Below are positions 55,416 to 63,877 of a stretch of 64,000 bases of DNA, piece by piece. The notes below the pieces were generated by a model that had not been told where the DNA came from, did no database searches, and saw only the letters and a program-made list of their open reading frames with translations. Origin of the DNA: Natrinema mahii (GTDB lineage Archaea; Halobacteriota; Halobacteria; Halobacteriales; Natrialbaceae); NCBI GenBank assembly GCA_000690595.2, contig JHUT02000015.1:1-64000 (forward strand). The letters run 5' to 3'. Numbering within the stretch: the stretch's first letter is position 1; every line of letters starts with the position of its first letter. Both the position numbers and the translations under genes were made by a program.

Positions 55416-55497
55416 ATAGTAGCCGCTGAACCGATTCACACACTGATCGCAACGCCGTCGTGCGAGCAGGTGTGCAATGACTGTCAGCGGCTACTAT
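55416..55497 (-). mobile_element. 82-bp palindromic element, copy F
   Basis: Tips ATAGTAGCCGCTGAAC and TGTCAGCGGCTACTAT; GCCGCTGA/TCAGCGGC stem perfect. Reverse half-site order. Lies between the convergent DUF429 and heliorhodopsin genes. Confidence 0.88.
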
Positions 55498-55547
55498 AGT
55501 ACGATCAGTCGCCGACGCTCGTCTCAACACCCCAGTAAGAGCGATTG

Positions 55548-56321
55548 CTACACTGGTGAGTTCAGCGCGCCGAAATAGACTTGCCAAGCCAGCAGGGACT
55601 TCGCTACGAGGCTCAACACGATGTACGCCCGCTCACCGTACAGGTAGTCCTGCCACTTCCAGACCCCGAGATACTGCAACAGCATGTTGATCGCAAAGAG
55701 ATTAAAGAGGACAAACAGCGAGACGTAGATGATAATCACGAAGTCCGGAGGGCTGCCGCCAGCGTTGAACGTGCCGATAATCGAGACGGCGATGACAATC
55801 CACGGGACAACACCGGCAATCGAACCAACGATGAACGAACTCCAGTCGATTTTCTCAGTCAGACGATTGTGACGCTCCATCACCAGTCCACAGAGATTCA
55901 TCACTGCGACAAGGCCGAACAGGGCGATCAGCGTGCCCAGATCCCAGACGCCCGCAAGCATGGCGATCAAGACAATCATCACCGACGCGCTAACTGCATA
56001 CTCATACCACCGGTACGGGTTCATTCCCTGCCCGAGATAGGCGACGTAGCGATCGTAGAGAACCGTTGCGATCAGTACATGAGCGATCGCAGAGACGAAC
56101 AGGAACGCAACCGCCAGATAAGCCAACTCGATCGCCCCAATCGACTCCATGACAGGGACGAGTTGCTGGCTTTCAGTGTCGAAGTCAAGACGCGTCGCGG
56201 TGATCGTCCACTCCCTCGAGGAACTCAGATAGAGCATTACCGCGCCCTGGAGGAAGTGTAGAATTCCCATGATCGCGTTGAATCGCCGGAGATTCCAGTC
56301 ACTCGGGGTGGTCTGTCCCAT
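55548..56321 (-). CDS. Heliorhodopsin
   Basis: Seven-helix retinal protein of 257 residues. Lys241 in SLVAKSLLAWQVYFG forms the retinal Schiff base and Glu107 in YRWYEYAVSAS is its counterion, both at the same numbers as in the founding heliorhodopsin HeR-48C12. It inserts with the N-terminus inside, opposite to type 1 rhodopsins, and is thought to sense light rather than pump. I start at MGQTTPSDWNLRRFN; Met codons at 56348/56351 would add 9-10 residues. No partner gene of known type is adjacent. Confidence 0.95.
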   Translation of the reverse strand: MGQTTPSDWNLRRFNAIMGILHFLQGAVMLYLSSSREWTITATRLDFDTESQQLVPVMESIGAIELAYLAVAFLFVSAIAHVLIATVLYDRYVAYLGQGMNPYRWYEYAVSASVMIVLIAMLAGVWDLGTLIALFGLVAVMNLCGLVMERHNRLTEKIDWSSFIVGSIAGVVPWIVIAVSIIGTFNAGGSPPDFVIIIYVSLFVLFNLFAINMLLQYLGVWKWQDYLYGERAYIVLSLVAKSLLAWQVYFGALNSPV

Positions 56322-56484
56322 AGCACGTTCTTCACAATCTGTTGCCATCATCTTTTGGCAATATTTAGCACTACTAGACCGGCAGGTAACTCGCACACAG
56401 TGGCGATAGGACTCAATAAATGAACAAACACCCAATACGCAGTCTGTACTGGCCGCAGACGGTCACATGCCGATCATGTTCTAA

Positions 56485-56503
56485 GGGTTTCAGCAGAGCC
56501 AAA
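56485..56503 (+). repeat. Solo IS6-like end
   Basis: GGGTTTCAGCAGAGCCAAA; near-identical to 28965-28983 and similar to 57955-57973. On the opposite strand it reads GGCTCTGCTGAAACCC, the style of IS6-family ends. No transposase adjoins it. Confidence 0.45.
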
Positions 56504-56533
56504 TAAACAGCTGCCGAAGGAATGTGTAGATAG

Positions 56534-57244
56534 ATGGAAAAGAGTAGTCAGACGGAGGGTAGCAAAACAATACCCGGAATGCTCAGAGAGTCCCGCGATT
56601 TCGTTGTTGGGTGTATTCTGAACTCTGCACTTATTTTTGGCGTGATTGTATTTGAGTGGAGTCTCGTTGAAATTGCTGTCATCTATCTCATCGAGATAGC
56701 GGTCATCAACCTCCTGTTTTTCTCTGTCGCGTTGTTCACGCCACAGCCCGTGGACGATCTCGATGGGGATTCTTGGGATGAGGAACCCACTCCAATTCAA
56801 CCGATTGGTCTACTACCGCCGGTATACTGGCGGAATATCAACTACGTTTTACGAAAGGCGGTTATCGCAGCTTTCCTTCTTACAATAGTCATGAGACCTG
56901 TCCTTTCCGGTTATGGGTTGGATTCCGGACTTCCCCTCTCAGTTTGGCTCGCAATTGCCAGCACTGTTTTCTTTCAGTCATCGCGCGTCTGGCGCTATTT
57001 CATCGTCAACCGGTCATATCAAGATAAATCGCCGGCAGACGCGATGGCCTTCGCGTTTGCCCCCATCTTTGAGTTGTTTTTATTGTTGGTCTTTGTGGTC
57101 GCTCCCGTCAGCTTTGTGATTATCGGGACGGGTACCGATCTGGATTCACGGACCGTGTGGTTGTTCTATTTAATTCCCATGGGGGCGATTAGGGCGTGGA
57201 TTGGCAGTTTAGACCCTCAGACAGACGATTTTAGTGTCAAGTAA
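56534..57244 (+). CDS. Integral membrane protein, possibly DUF6498
   Basis: Protein of 236 residues with about six hydrophobic segments, the first two starting at VVGCILNSALIFGVIVFEW and IAVIYLIEIAVINLLFFSVALF. The WSLVEIAVIYLIEIAVINLL region resembles the YWxEL-type helix of DUF6498 proteins, widespread in haloarchaea; I am not certain. Function unknown. It and the RDD gene are bracketed by IS6-like ends at 56485, 57269 and 57955, so they may have moved as a unit. Confidence 0.55.
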   Translation: MEKSSQTEGSKTIPGMLRESRDFVVGCILNSALIFGVIVFEWSLVEIAVIYLIEIAVINLLFFSVALFTPQPVDDLDGDSWDEEPTPIQPIGLLPPVYWRNINYVLRKAVIAAFLLTIVMRPVLSGYGLDSGLPLSVWLAIASTVFFQSSRVWRYFIVNRSYQDKSPADAMAFAFAPIFELFLLLVFVVAPVSFVIIGTGTDLDSRTVWLFYLIPMGAIRAWIGSLDPQTDDFSVK

Positions 57245-57434
57245 GATGGGGGTGAGTGTACTCTCTGAGGGTTTCAACAACGGTCTAGATTAGTAAAGAC
57301 GACTCTTTTGAAATCTTATTTTCCAAACTCATTATCGCCTGAAACAGTCGGTCAGTGGGACTGCGAACTGTTCGACAACTCTACTGTGAGGAAATGGTCA
57401 AAGATTAATAACTCTTGAATAACAGACGTGAGTT

Positions 57435-57863
57435 ATGGAAAAGCATCCGAAACCACAACGAGGGACGAACGGAGATGTAATCTGGCACCGAGTGGGGGCA
57501 TACGTTATCGACTCAGTACTCATGGGGCTAATCTGGGTTGTCGTTATACTCGCTGGGACGCTCCTCGGCGACATCGGGTTCCTCGTGCTGGCGTTTGCGG
57601 GACTGGTCGCAACATTGGTTTACGGATTTCTACTCGAGGGACTGTACGGCTACACGCCGGGGAAATATCTGCTTGGACTCGTCGTTATCAAGTCCGACGG
57701 CTCAAATTGTACGATCGGGGCGTCCGTCCTGCGGAACCTGTTATGGATCGCTGACGCACTCCCGACGTTGAACCTCGTCGCAATGGTGTTGATACTGCGT
57801 ACGGATGATAACCAACGGGTCGGTGACCTGGTCGCAGATACAGTCGTCGTCAAGCAACAGTAA
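57435..57863 (+). CDS. RDD family membrane protein
   Basis: Membrane protein of 142 residues. The RDD hallmarks are seen: R..AYVIDSVLMG in the first helix, GYTPGKYLLGLVVIKSDG after the second, and RNLLWIADALP, then QRVGDLVADTVVV at the end. Some RDD proteins of halophiles act in Na+/H+ exchange and salt tolerance, others are accessory; no role can be fixed here. An AATAACTCTTGAATAAC patch before the start probably holds the promoter. Confidence 0.85.
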   Translation: MEKHPKPQRGTNGDVIWHRVGAYVIDSVLMGLIWVVVILAGTLLGDIGFLVLAFAGLVATLVYGFLLEGLYGYTPGKYLLGLVVIKSDGSNCTIGASVLRNLLWIADALPTLNLVAMVLILRTDDNQRVGDLVADTVVVKQQ

Positions 57864-57954
57864 TCAAACCGAATCGTAGCTGTTTGCCCTGTACCGATCG
57901 ATACCTCTCTACCCTGCACTAACCGCAGGGGAGACAGTACATATCACGTTCCAA

Positions 57955-57973
57955 GGATTTCAACAGAGCCGAA
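57955..57973 (+). repeat. Solo IS6-like end
   Basis: GGATTTCAACAGAGCCGAA, same orientation as the copy at 56485. A shorter relative, GGGTTTCAACAACGGTC, lies at 57269-57285. Confidence 0.45.
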
Positions 57974-58002
57974 CAGGAATGAACTCCGGTTCGACTTGAC
58001 GT

Positions 58003-58084
58003 ATAGTAGCCACTGAAACGAGTCACACACTGACCGCGACGCTATCGTGCGATCGGGTGTGCAATGACTGTCAGTGGCTACTAT
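58003..58084 (-). mobile_element. 82-bp palindromic element, copy G
   Basis: Tips ATAGTAGCCACTGAAA and TGTCAGTGGCTACTAT, reverse order of half-sites. Lies 30 bases after a solo IS6-like end and directly before a broken winged-helix gene. Confidence 0.88.
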
Positions 58085-58130
58085 CGTCTCCCGATGCTCT
58101 CGAGGAATGAGCCGAGTTGCCGGAGCGAAA

Positions 58131-58396
58131 CGACCGATAGTGTCTACTTCGAAGAAGCACTACAGACAGTGAGCAGCGCAAAAGGGCGGCTTGAGGACTT
58201 GCCACTGAGTGCAAAGTTGGTCCACAAGACGCTGGAATTCGAGGGAGAGTGTCCACAGAAAGAACTGGTCAAAGAAACTTGACTCTCATCTCGGACTGTT
58301 CGATATGCGCCCTCTCGGCGTGAGGAAACGGAGTTAGTTGAGCAACGAGTGTCCTTTCGAGACGCCCGTCAGAAGCTCTATCCGCTTGCGGAGTAG
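58131..58396 (+). pseudogene. Broken MarR-like winged-helix gene
   Basis: Reads as one small regulator of about 87 residues typical of haloarchaea: TDSVYFEEALQTVSSAKGRLEDLPLSAKLVHKTLEFEG, then CPQKELVKET, a TGA stop (58280-58282), then in the same frame LSSRTVRYA and, after a degraded stretch, EETELVEQRVSFRDARQKLYPLAE and a final TAG. The internal stop falls between helix 2 and the recognition helix. The start codon is also unclear. Inactive unless the stop is read through. Confidence 0.7.
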
Positions 58397-58704
58397 CCAA
58401 TAGTCCACATGGACTCTGGAAATACGTTGACGGCCTCATTTTGGTAGCCTGTGCTACGAAGTTTTGAGCACGGCCACATCGGGTTGTGTCACTACCACAC
58501 GGGATTCGTCAATCGAGAATCAAACCTCGAGATGAGTATCGGTCTGTGGACCCGTCAAGCGTGATGGTGAACATGTATCAAAATTTTCGGCATCCATCGC
58601 ATACGTGAATGAAAAAGACAGTACCCACATCAGAAGAATACTGGATTCTGGACAAATAGGCCACACGTGGAGAAGAAACGGATCTAAGAACACGTGACGA
58701 TAGG
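58397..58704. other. Gene-free stretch
   Basis: No gene, repeat or regulatory site that I can support. AT content is higher than in the neighbouring genes. Confidence 0.4.
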
Positions 58705-59571
58705 CTACCATTCGGCGTATGTGAGATACTCCGCTCTTTCATACTCGAGAAGCCACGTTCCGTAGAAGTCAGCCACGTTGATTCCCCTGTGGTTCCGGAT
58801 CCGGTCGACGACCGACCGGAACGCGTCGTCATCTTGGAAGTAGCCACCGTCAATCGCTTCCTCGACCACATCCCGTTCAGCGTCGGAAAGGCCCGTGAGT
58901 GTGAACTGGTACCGGTCTCTGACCTGGTCGGCGAACGGCTCAACACCGGATGCGACTTCACTCACCTCATATCGATACAGTGTCTCAGACGGAGTTCGTG
59001 AATCGACCGAGATCCGATACCGGTTCCCATTGTGGACCAGAATATCGTACTGCTGCTCCGGAACAAACACCGATCCAGTCCCCACTTTCTCACCCGTTCC
59101 GTACTCGACGCCGATATCAGATCCGTCCTCACCACGAGTACGATCCTTCGAAACGATCTGGTCAAGGTGCTGACGATCCGTCTCGGGGAGATCGTTATAT
59201 TCGATTTCCCCAAGCTCCGGTGTCGAATTGACCGGATCAACAGCGATAAATACCTCATACACCGTTCTCTCACCGCTCGCGAGTCGTGTCTCCGAAACGT
59301 CATAGAAGGAGTCCTCGAACCGAACCGTGTCAGCACGGTCGAATAGTTCGTCCCGTTCACTCCGTACGGCCGACCCGTTCTCGAGGGCTGATTCTACAAG
59401 GGTGTACTCCTCTGACCCGGGTTCAACGGTCACCGAAACCTCAGCGGCGATATCCTCTGCCGTTGCTTCGTCTAGATCGAGGACGACAGGTGGATGGGCG
59501 CATCCGGCGACAACAACGGAGAGGAGGGCTGTTCCGCTTGCGAGGAACTGACGGCGGCGCATACCCGACAT
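58705..59571 (-). CDS. Secreted lipoprotein, hypothetical
   Basis: Protein of 288 residues with a Tat lipoprotein signal (MRRRQFLASGT, hydrophobic stretch, VVAGC). The mature part is acidic and mixed alpha-beta, with a helical repeat-like end (LTGLSDAERDVVEEAIDGGYFQDDDAFRSVVDRIRNH). No family recognised. The following stretch to 59836 has no gene. It and the lipoprotein encoded at 59837 are on the same strand but 265 bases apart, so probably separate transcripts. Confidence 0.7.
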   Translation of the reverse strand: MSGMRRRQFLASGTALLSVVVAGCAHPPVVLDLDEATAEDIAAEVSVTVEPGSEEYTLVESALENGSAVRSERDELFDRADTVRFEDSFYDVSETRLASGERTVYEVFIAVDPVNSTPELGEIEYNDLPETDRQHLDQIVSKDRTRGEDGSDIGVEYGTGEKVGTGSVFVPEQQYDILVHNGNRYRISVDSRTPSETLYRYEVSEVASGVEPFADQVRDRYQFTLTGLSDAERDVVEEAIDGGYFQDDDAFRSVVDRIRNHRGINVADFYGTWLLEYERAEYLTYAEW

Positions 59572-59836
59572 GATAGACAGCTTGAGTGAAAGCGTTCCGG
59601 TTCACCTCATCGCCATACCCCACAGTCGGGTGGTCCGCTTCCAGTGGACTCGAGTCAGCGCCTCCAACTCAGACAGTTCTGTTGAAATCAGCAATCGGAG
59701 ACATGTTCTTGGAGACGTCCCGAATACAGAGCGGTTATCGGTCTACCGGCTACTGCTGGGGTGATTGGATAGCGCCTCCTCGCTTCCGAGTCAGAAAGCG
59801 CGTCTTCGGCGACGACTCAATTGCGATCGGTCGCTT

Positions 59837-60757
59837 TTAACTGTCCTTGTCAGGGAGATAGTGCTCCCTATGGACCACTTTTTCAGTCCCGTTTTGGACC
59901 GCAGTCACGACGATTTGATCGCCGTCAGGGTTCAGCTGCACGGCACCCCAGTTGCCAGCCCATGACGTAGACAGTTCCCCCTCACTATCGTTGTAGAACT
60001 CGAGTTCGGTGCCGGCAATCGTCGACTCGATGCGGACTGTCTCCGCGTCGATTCCTGGTGAGTCGGTGAGGACCACCCGCGCCCACTCCGCGTCGCTCAG
60101 CGTGCCGTCGCCGTCTTCCTGCTCATAATCCCAATCGATCTCTTTCACTACATCATTGTCCTCGTCTTCGATCGGTTCCTCGAACGCTTCTTTAGGATCG
60201 GCAGGTGTATCATCGACGACACCCCGGAAGAACAACCGCCACTCGTCGTCTTCCGTAACGAGAACCCATCTTTCAGGACCGTCCGTCTCCAACCCGTCTA
60301 CCTCCACATCGACCAAGGCAATGTCCTCAGAGCCGATCTCTTCCTCGAGATCCGTCTCCTGGAACCAGAATTGGGCTGCTTCCAGTTCACGGATATCGTC
60401 GACGGAACCGTCCGCCGTCACCATTTCGGTGTCGTAACCCTCGATATCCTCGTACCGGTCTCCTTGAAACTCCCAGCCGTCCCCCTCCCAGCTGTCCGGG
60501 TGGAGCGGACTCGAAGTGTGGACGATATCGGCTAACGCTGCAGTATCCTCAGCCGCCGCAGCCTCGAAGTAAGAGTCGATCACTTCGGAGACGGGAACGT
60601 CGTCATCGCTGTTCGACTCCGCGTTGGTATCGGATCCATTGTCGTCGCCGTTGGTTCCGTTGCCGTCGTCCGAGTTCCTGCTGTCGTCGCTGAGACAGCC
60701 TGCAAGACCTGTCGTTCCGAGTACTCCCAGTGCCGTGAGATACCGTCTTCGTTCCAT
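59837..60757 (-). CDS. Secreted lipoprotein, hypothetical
   Basis: Protein of 306 residues. Signal MERRRYLTALGVLGTTGLAGC with lipidated Cys21, then a low-complexity Asn/Asp/Ser/Gly linker of about 35 residues, a usual haloarchaeal spacer. The mature N-terminal part (DVPVSEVIDSYFEAAAAEDTAALADIVH) resembles an NTF2-like or DUF4878-type domain; the C-terminal part (VRIESTIAGTELEFYNDS) is beta-rich. Role unknown, probably at the cell surface. Confidence 0.7.
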   Translation of the reverse strand: MERRRYLTALGVLGTTGLAGCLSDDSRNSDDGNGTNGDDNGSDTNAESNSDDDVPVSEVIDSYFEAAAAEDTAALADIVHTSSPLHPDSWEGDGWEFQGDRYEDIEGYDTEMVTADGSVDDIRELEAAQFWFQETDLEEEIGSEDIALVDVEVDGLETDGPERWVLVTEDDEWRLFFRGVVDDTPADPKEAFEEPIEDEDNDVVKEIDWDYEQEDGDGTLSDAEWARVVLTDSPGIDAETVRIESTIAGTELEFYNDSEGELSTSWAGNWGAVQLNPDGDQIVVTAVQNGTEKVVHREHYLPDKDS

Positions 60758-60908
60758 ACCCACCTATTGTTGGGTAAGGGGTATTAACCCGGACTCAGAG
60801 TTTCTGGGTGAGAAACTGGTCGTGTGAATCGTGCCACTCAGTACGTTCTGCGTCGAATTGAACCCTGTTTGATGGGTAAAATCACACGGATTGTGCTGTA
60901 TGCCTTCT

Positions 60909-60990
60909 ATAGTAGCCGCTGAAAGTCATTGGACACCTGATCGCACGACAGCGTTGTGATCAGTGTGTAAATCGTTTCAACGGCTACTAT
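60909..60990 (+). mobile_element. 82-bp palindromic element, copy H
   Basis: Tips ATAGTAGCCGCTGAAA and TTTCAACGGCTACTAT, one mismatch in the stem. Forward half-sites, with AGTCATTGGACACC instead of TTGCAC. Directly abuts the fragment of an IS630-type transposase. Confidence 0.87.
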
Positions 60991-61129
60991 AAATCCTGCC
61001 GAGGAGTGCTGGAGACAACGCCAAGCCGCCCTCAGCAACCGTTTCTTTGAGTCACTCGACGAGCTTATAGCGGAGATCGACACAGTTCTCGATCGACACG
61101 CTCTCCCAGGAGTGTGCGATCATTTTTAA
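60991..61129 (+). pseudogene. IS630-type transposase C-terminal fragment
   Basis: Reads NPAEECWRQRQAALSNRF, then FESLDELIAEIDTVLDRH and a TAA at 61127-61129. NPxEECWRQ, with its catalytic Glu, is the end of the DDE domain in haloarchaeal IS630 transposases. Only the last 45 codons remain; the break point is the end of palindromic element H. Confidence 0.75.
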
Positions 61130-61239
61130 TATCCATTATGAATGGTGCCGAAAAATGTCATTCTCACCTGTTTAGCGTGCTTTCGGTAACTGGACCAGAA
61201 TGGACAATAGAAAGCGCCCTAAACAGATGACGTACCTGT

Positions 61240-62040
61240 ATGCTCGAGTCACTCCTCCGTGTGGACGTTGTCCTTTTCGTTGCAATCGGACTGCTTGGCG
61301 GAGCACACTGTATTGGAATGTGTGGGCCGCTAGTGACGATGTATGCCGAACAGATGTCTTCACGCCCGGAAAGGGGAACAGCAACAACAGGCTCCCAAAA
61401 TCGCCGTGGACATCTGACACCATATGAAGTTCGTCAACATGCTCTGTTCAACGTGGGACGGACACTCAGTTACGCACTTATCGGCGGGGCGTTTGGCGCG
61501 TTTGGTGGTTTCGTGTTTGTCACGACGGAGCAGTTAACAGTAATCGCGGATTTTGTTCGTGGGAGTGTTGGAATTCTAATCGGCGTATTTATAATTGTAG
61601 CCGGTGTGAAATACCTTTTAGGTGGGGTTTCTGGGATTAGAATTCCGGGTATTCAGTGGATAACGAATCGGATTGCTGTTCGCATCGATCGATACGTGAA
61701 TAGTCCCGGGATTATTGGTCTCGGTGCGCTTCACGGATTGCTGCCGTGCCCCATTCTATATCCAGCATATTTGTTCGCGTTCGCGACCGGCTCTGCTGTA
61801 TCCGGATTTCTCGCGTTAGGAATGCTTGGAATCGGAACAATTCCAGCCGTCTTCGCTTATGGAACGCTCATTGAGTCCGTTGACACTATCCATCGCCAAC
61901 GACTCCATCGTCTTCTCGGAATCGTCTTCATTATACTCGGGTATATCCTGTTGGCACATGGATTGATGGCGATCGGTATCCACCTTCCTCATCCGATGCT
62001 TCCGCATTATCAACCTCTTGGGGAAGCAATGAATCACTGA
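61240..62040 (+). CDS. TauE/SafE-like membrane protein (DsbD_2 type)
   Basis: Membrane protein of 266 residues. N-terminal signature GLLGGAHCIGMCGPLV, with a Cys pair and His in the first helix, then NVGRTLSYALIGGAFGAFGG and GALHGLLPCPILYPAYLFA. This type is labelled sulfite exporter TauE/SafE family and is often found with copper ATPases and cytochrome oxidase assembly genes, where the Cys and His may bind metal. No such partners are here. Six or seven hydrophobic segments; ends in a His-rich tail (IHLPHPMLPHYQP). Confidence 0.83.
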   Translation: MLESLLRVDVVLFVAIGLLGGAHCIGMCGPLVTMYAEQMSSRPERGTATTGSQNRRGHLTPYEVRQHALFNVGRTLSYALIGGAFGAFGGFVFVTTEQLTVIADFVRGSVGILIGVFIIVAGVKYLLGGVSGIRIPGIQWITNRIAVRIDRYVNSPGIIGLGALHGLLPCPILYPAYLFAFATGSAVSGFLALGMLGIGTIPAVFAYGTLIESVDTIHRQRLHRLLGIVFIILGYILLAHGLMAIGIHLPHPMLPHYQPLGEAMNH

Positions 62041-62070
62041 CCAGTAGTCACAGTTCACAGGGCACTGTCT

Positions 62071-62152
62071 ATAGTAGCTCTTGAAACGATTTACACACCG
62101 ATCACAATGCGGTCCTGCGATCGGGTGTGTATTGACTTTCAAGAGCTACTAT
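62071..62152 (-). mobile_element. 82-bp palindromic element, copy I
   Basis: Tips ATAGTAGCTCTTGAAA and TTTCAAGAGCTACTAT, like A and E but in reverse half-site order. Lies 30 bases after the TauE/SafE-like gene and before a transposase fragment. Confidence 0.9.
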
Positions 62153-62202
62153 AGTTGAGTCAGTTTGCGAAGTGAGCAGGTCGTTGAGTAACTTGCCGAG
62201 AG

Positions 62203-62354
62203 ATGCTCGTAGACCGACTCAGTGAGGGCTATGACGCGGATTTAGAAGAATCGTGGGAGAACGAGCGGACGGCGATACCCGTCAGGGCGTTCGCCGTCCG
62301 CCTCCACCAGACCGGTTGTTCGCTTCGAGAGCCAACAACGATTCTCGCTGAACT
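62203..62354 (+). pseudogene. N-terminal fragment of a DDE transposase
   Basis: Reads MLVDRLSEGYDADLEESWENE, then TAIPVRAFAVRLHQTGCSLREP and TTILAE before running into palindromic element J. The VRAFAVRLHxTGCSLRET segment is the N-terminal helix-turn-helix of a haloarchaeal IS6-like DDE transposase group. The catalytic part is absent. Confidence 0.65.
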
Positions 62355-62436
62355 ATAGTAGCCACTGACAGTCATTGCACAACTGATCGGATGACAGCGT
62401 TGCGATCAATGTGTGAATCGTTTCAGTGGCTACTAT
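62355..62436 (+). mobile_element. 82-bp palindromic element, copy J
   Basis: Tips ATAGTAGCCACTGACA and TTTCAGTGGCTACTAT, forward half-sites. Sits exactly between the front of one transposase and the tail of a TnpB gene. Confidence 0.88.
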
Positions 62437-62598
62437 AGACAGTGTCTTCTCGAACTTTCTCGCGGCCTTCAGGAGGTAGGTCTGGGACAGGCCGACGTCA
62501 CGCCCGTGGAGACTGCGACCGCTGTGGAAACCGACGGAGCAAAGTCTTCATCGGTTTCTGCAAGCCGCATCGTTGAGATGGGAAGCCTTGGAGCTTGA
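62437..62598 (+). pseudogene. TnpB C-terminal fragment (IS200/IS605)
   Basis: Reads RGLQEVGLGQADVTPVETATA, then SASRIVEMGSLGA and TGA. The VTPVET and SxxRxVExGSL tail is the disordered C-terminus of haloarchaeal IS1341-type TnpB. The catalytic RuvC part is missing. The start of the remnant coincides with the end of palindromic element J. The bases after the stop (CTTGACTCCGAGGCGGTTCAC, 62594-62614, counted from within the tail) recur once at 46645. Confidence 0.7.
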
Positions 62599-62626
62599 CT
62601 CCGAGGCGGTTCACAGGCGGGTCATC

Positions 62627-63520
62627 TCAGTCAGCGTTCGCATCGACGAGCGAAAAGACGTCCGCCGTGGGGTCGATGTCGACGAGGCCGATGCCACGAA
62701 AGCCGAGATTGAGCATGTGCGAAGCGCCCGTCCCGCCGTCGCCGGTGTCGTACCCGAAGTCGTGGGAGTGCCCGCTGTAGGTGGCGAAAACGTCGTGAGT
62801 TCGCGTGAGCAGTTTCAGGGCGATGGAGCCAGTGTGAAACGCCTCCCGGTCTTCCTCGCGCGTCCCCGTCGAGTGATGGCGGTCGAAGGAGGTATTGAAC
62901 GGCGAGAGGTGCGAGACCACCACGACGTTCGAGCGATCACCGACCAGCCCTGCAAGGTGTTCGTAGGTCTCGAGGACGGTGTCGACGCTCCGAGAGAACG
63001 CGGGCACGTTCTCGTCGGCGATATCGAGCGTGGCAGCAGCGTCGTGAGCGGTCGCATCGCCATAGACGACGTCGAGTAGGGCGTCCTCAACGGCGTCAGC
63101 GGTTCGGTCTGCTGCGTACCGGCGCTCGCCGCACGGCGCCGTCCGCGGGTCCAGCGCAGGGAACGCGACCTGATCGAGGGCGGGCTCGAGCGACCGGCGC
63201 TGGCACCCCCAACCGACGATGGTGACCGACTCGTACTCGCGGACCGCGTCGTGGCCGCTGGTCGCGCCTTCGACATCGTCGACGACGCGCTCGGGCATCG
63301 GCGCGTGGTCGTGATTTCCCGGAACGTACAGAACCGGAACGTCTGCGGGGAATCGTTCGACGAACCGGCGTGCGAGGGCCACGTCGTCCCGACCGTCGCG
63401 ATGCGTGAGGTCGCCCGCGATCCAGATCGCGTCGACGTCCTCGGGGACTGCCAGTGCATCGACATCGTAGCCGCTCCCGGCCGGTTTGAGATGGAGGTCG
63501 TTGTAGACGAGAGCGCGCAT
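62627..63520 (-). CDS. Calcineurin-like metallophosphoesterase
   Basis: Phosphoesterase of 297 residues with the dinuclear-metal motifs in order: DLHLKP (DXH), IAGDLTH (GDxxH), PGNHDH (GNHD), VVVSHLSPF and YSGHSHDFG (GHXH). Such proteins hydrolyse phosphodiesters or nucleotides; the closest haloarchaeal relatives are uncharacterised. The gene is intact and lies between the TnpB fragment and a further element copy. Confidence 0.87.
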   Translation of the reverse strand: MRALVYNDLHLKPAGSGYDVDALAVPEDVDAIWIAGDLTHRDGRDDVALARRFVERFPADVPVLYVPGNHDHAPMPERVVDDVEGATSGHDAVREYESVTIVGWGCQRRSLEPALDQVAFPALDPRTAPCGERRYAADRTADAVEDALLDVVYGDATAHDAAATLDIADENVPAFSRSVDTVLETYEHLAGLVGDRSNVVVVSHLSPFNTSFDRHHSTGTREEDREAFHTGSIALKLLTRTHDVFATYSGHSHDFGYDTGDGGTGASHMLNLGFRGIGLVDIDPTADVFSLVDANAD

Positions 63521-63751
63521 ATCGTCGACAGGCAGTCGGGGACGATATAGCTGGTGGCGGCGCGGTACACGTCACGTAGCCGTTCCTCCCGACCGTTGCG
63601 GGTACGAGACGGAGTTGAGACTGGAAAGCTCGAGCAACTCATCTCCAAGGCGGTGATCTGAGCCCCAGCGGCTCGAGGACTCGCCGTTGCTCGGCAACCT
63701 CGAGTAGCAGCCCGGTTCGAGGCGGTTCAGCCTGCCTGCTCAGGAGAGCAG

Positions 63752-63877
63752 TCAGGACAGGACCCGTGGGTCTCTCTCCTCGAGTTCGTCGAGCGATTCG
63801 GTCCGCCGTTGTACCTTCTCGTCGATCATTCGCATGAGGTCGTTGTCACGGACGGATCGACTATCAAGTGGATTTCT
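63752..63877 (-). pseudogene. C-terminal fragment of an unknown protein, cut by element K
   Basis: Reads SVRDNDLMRMIDEKVQRRTE then SLDELEERDPRVLS and stop; charged and helical. Upstream it runs into palindromic element K, so the front is lost or displaced. A Met at 63835 could still start a 27-residue peptide. Family unknown. The stretch 63521-63751 before it shows no gene. Confidence 0.4.
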
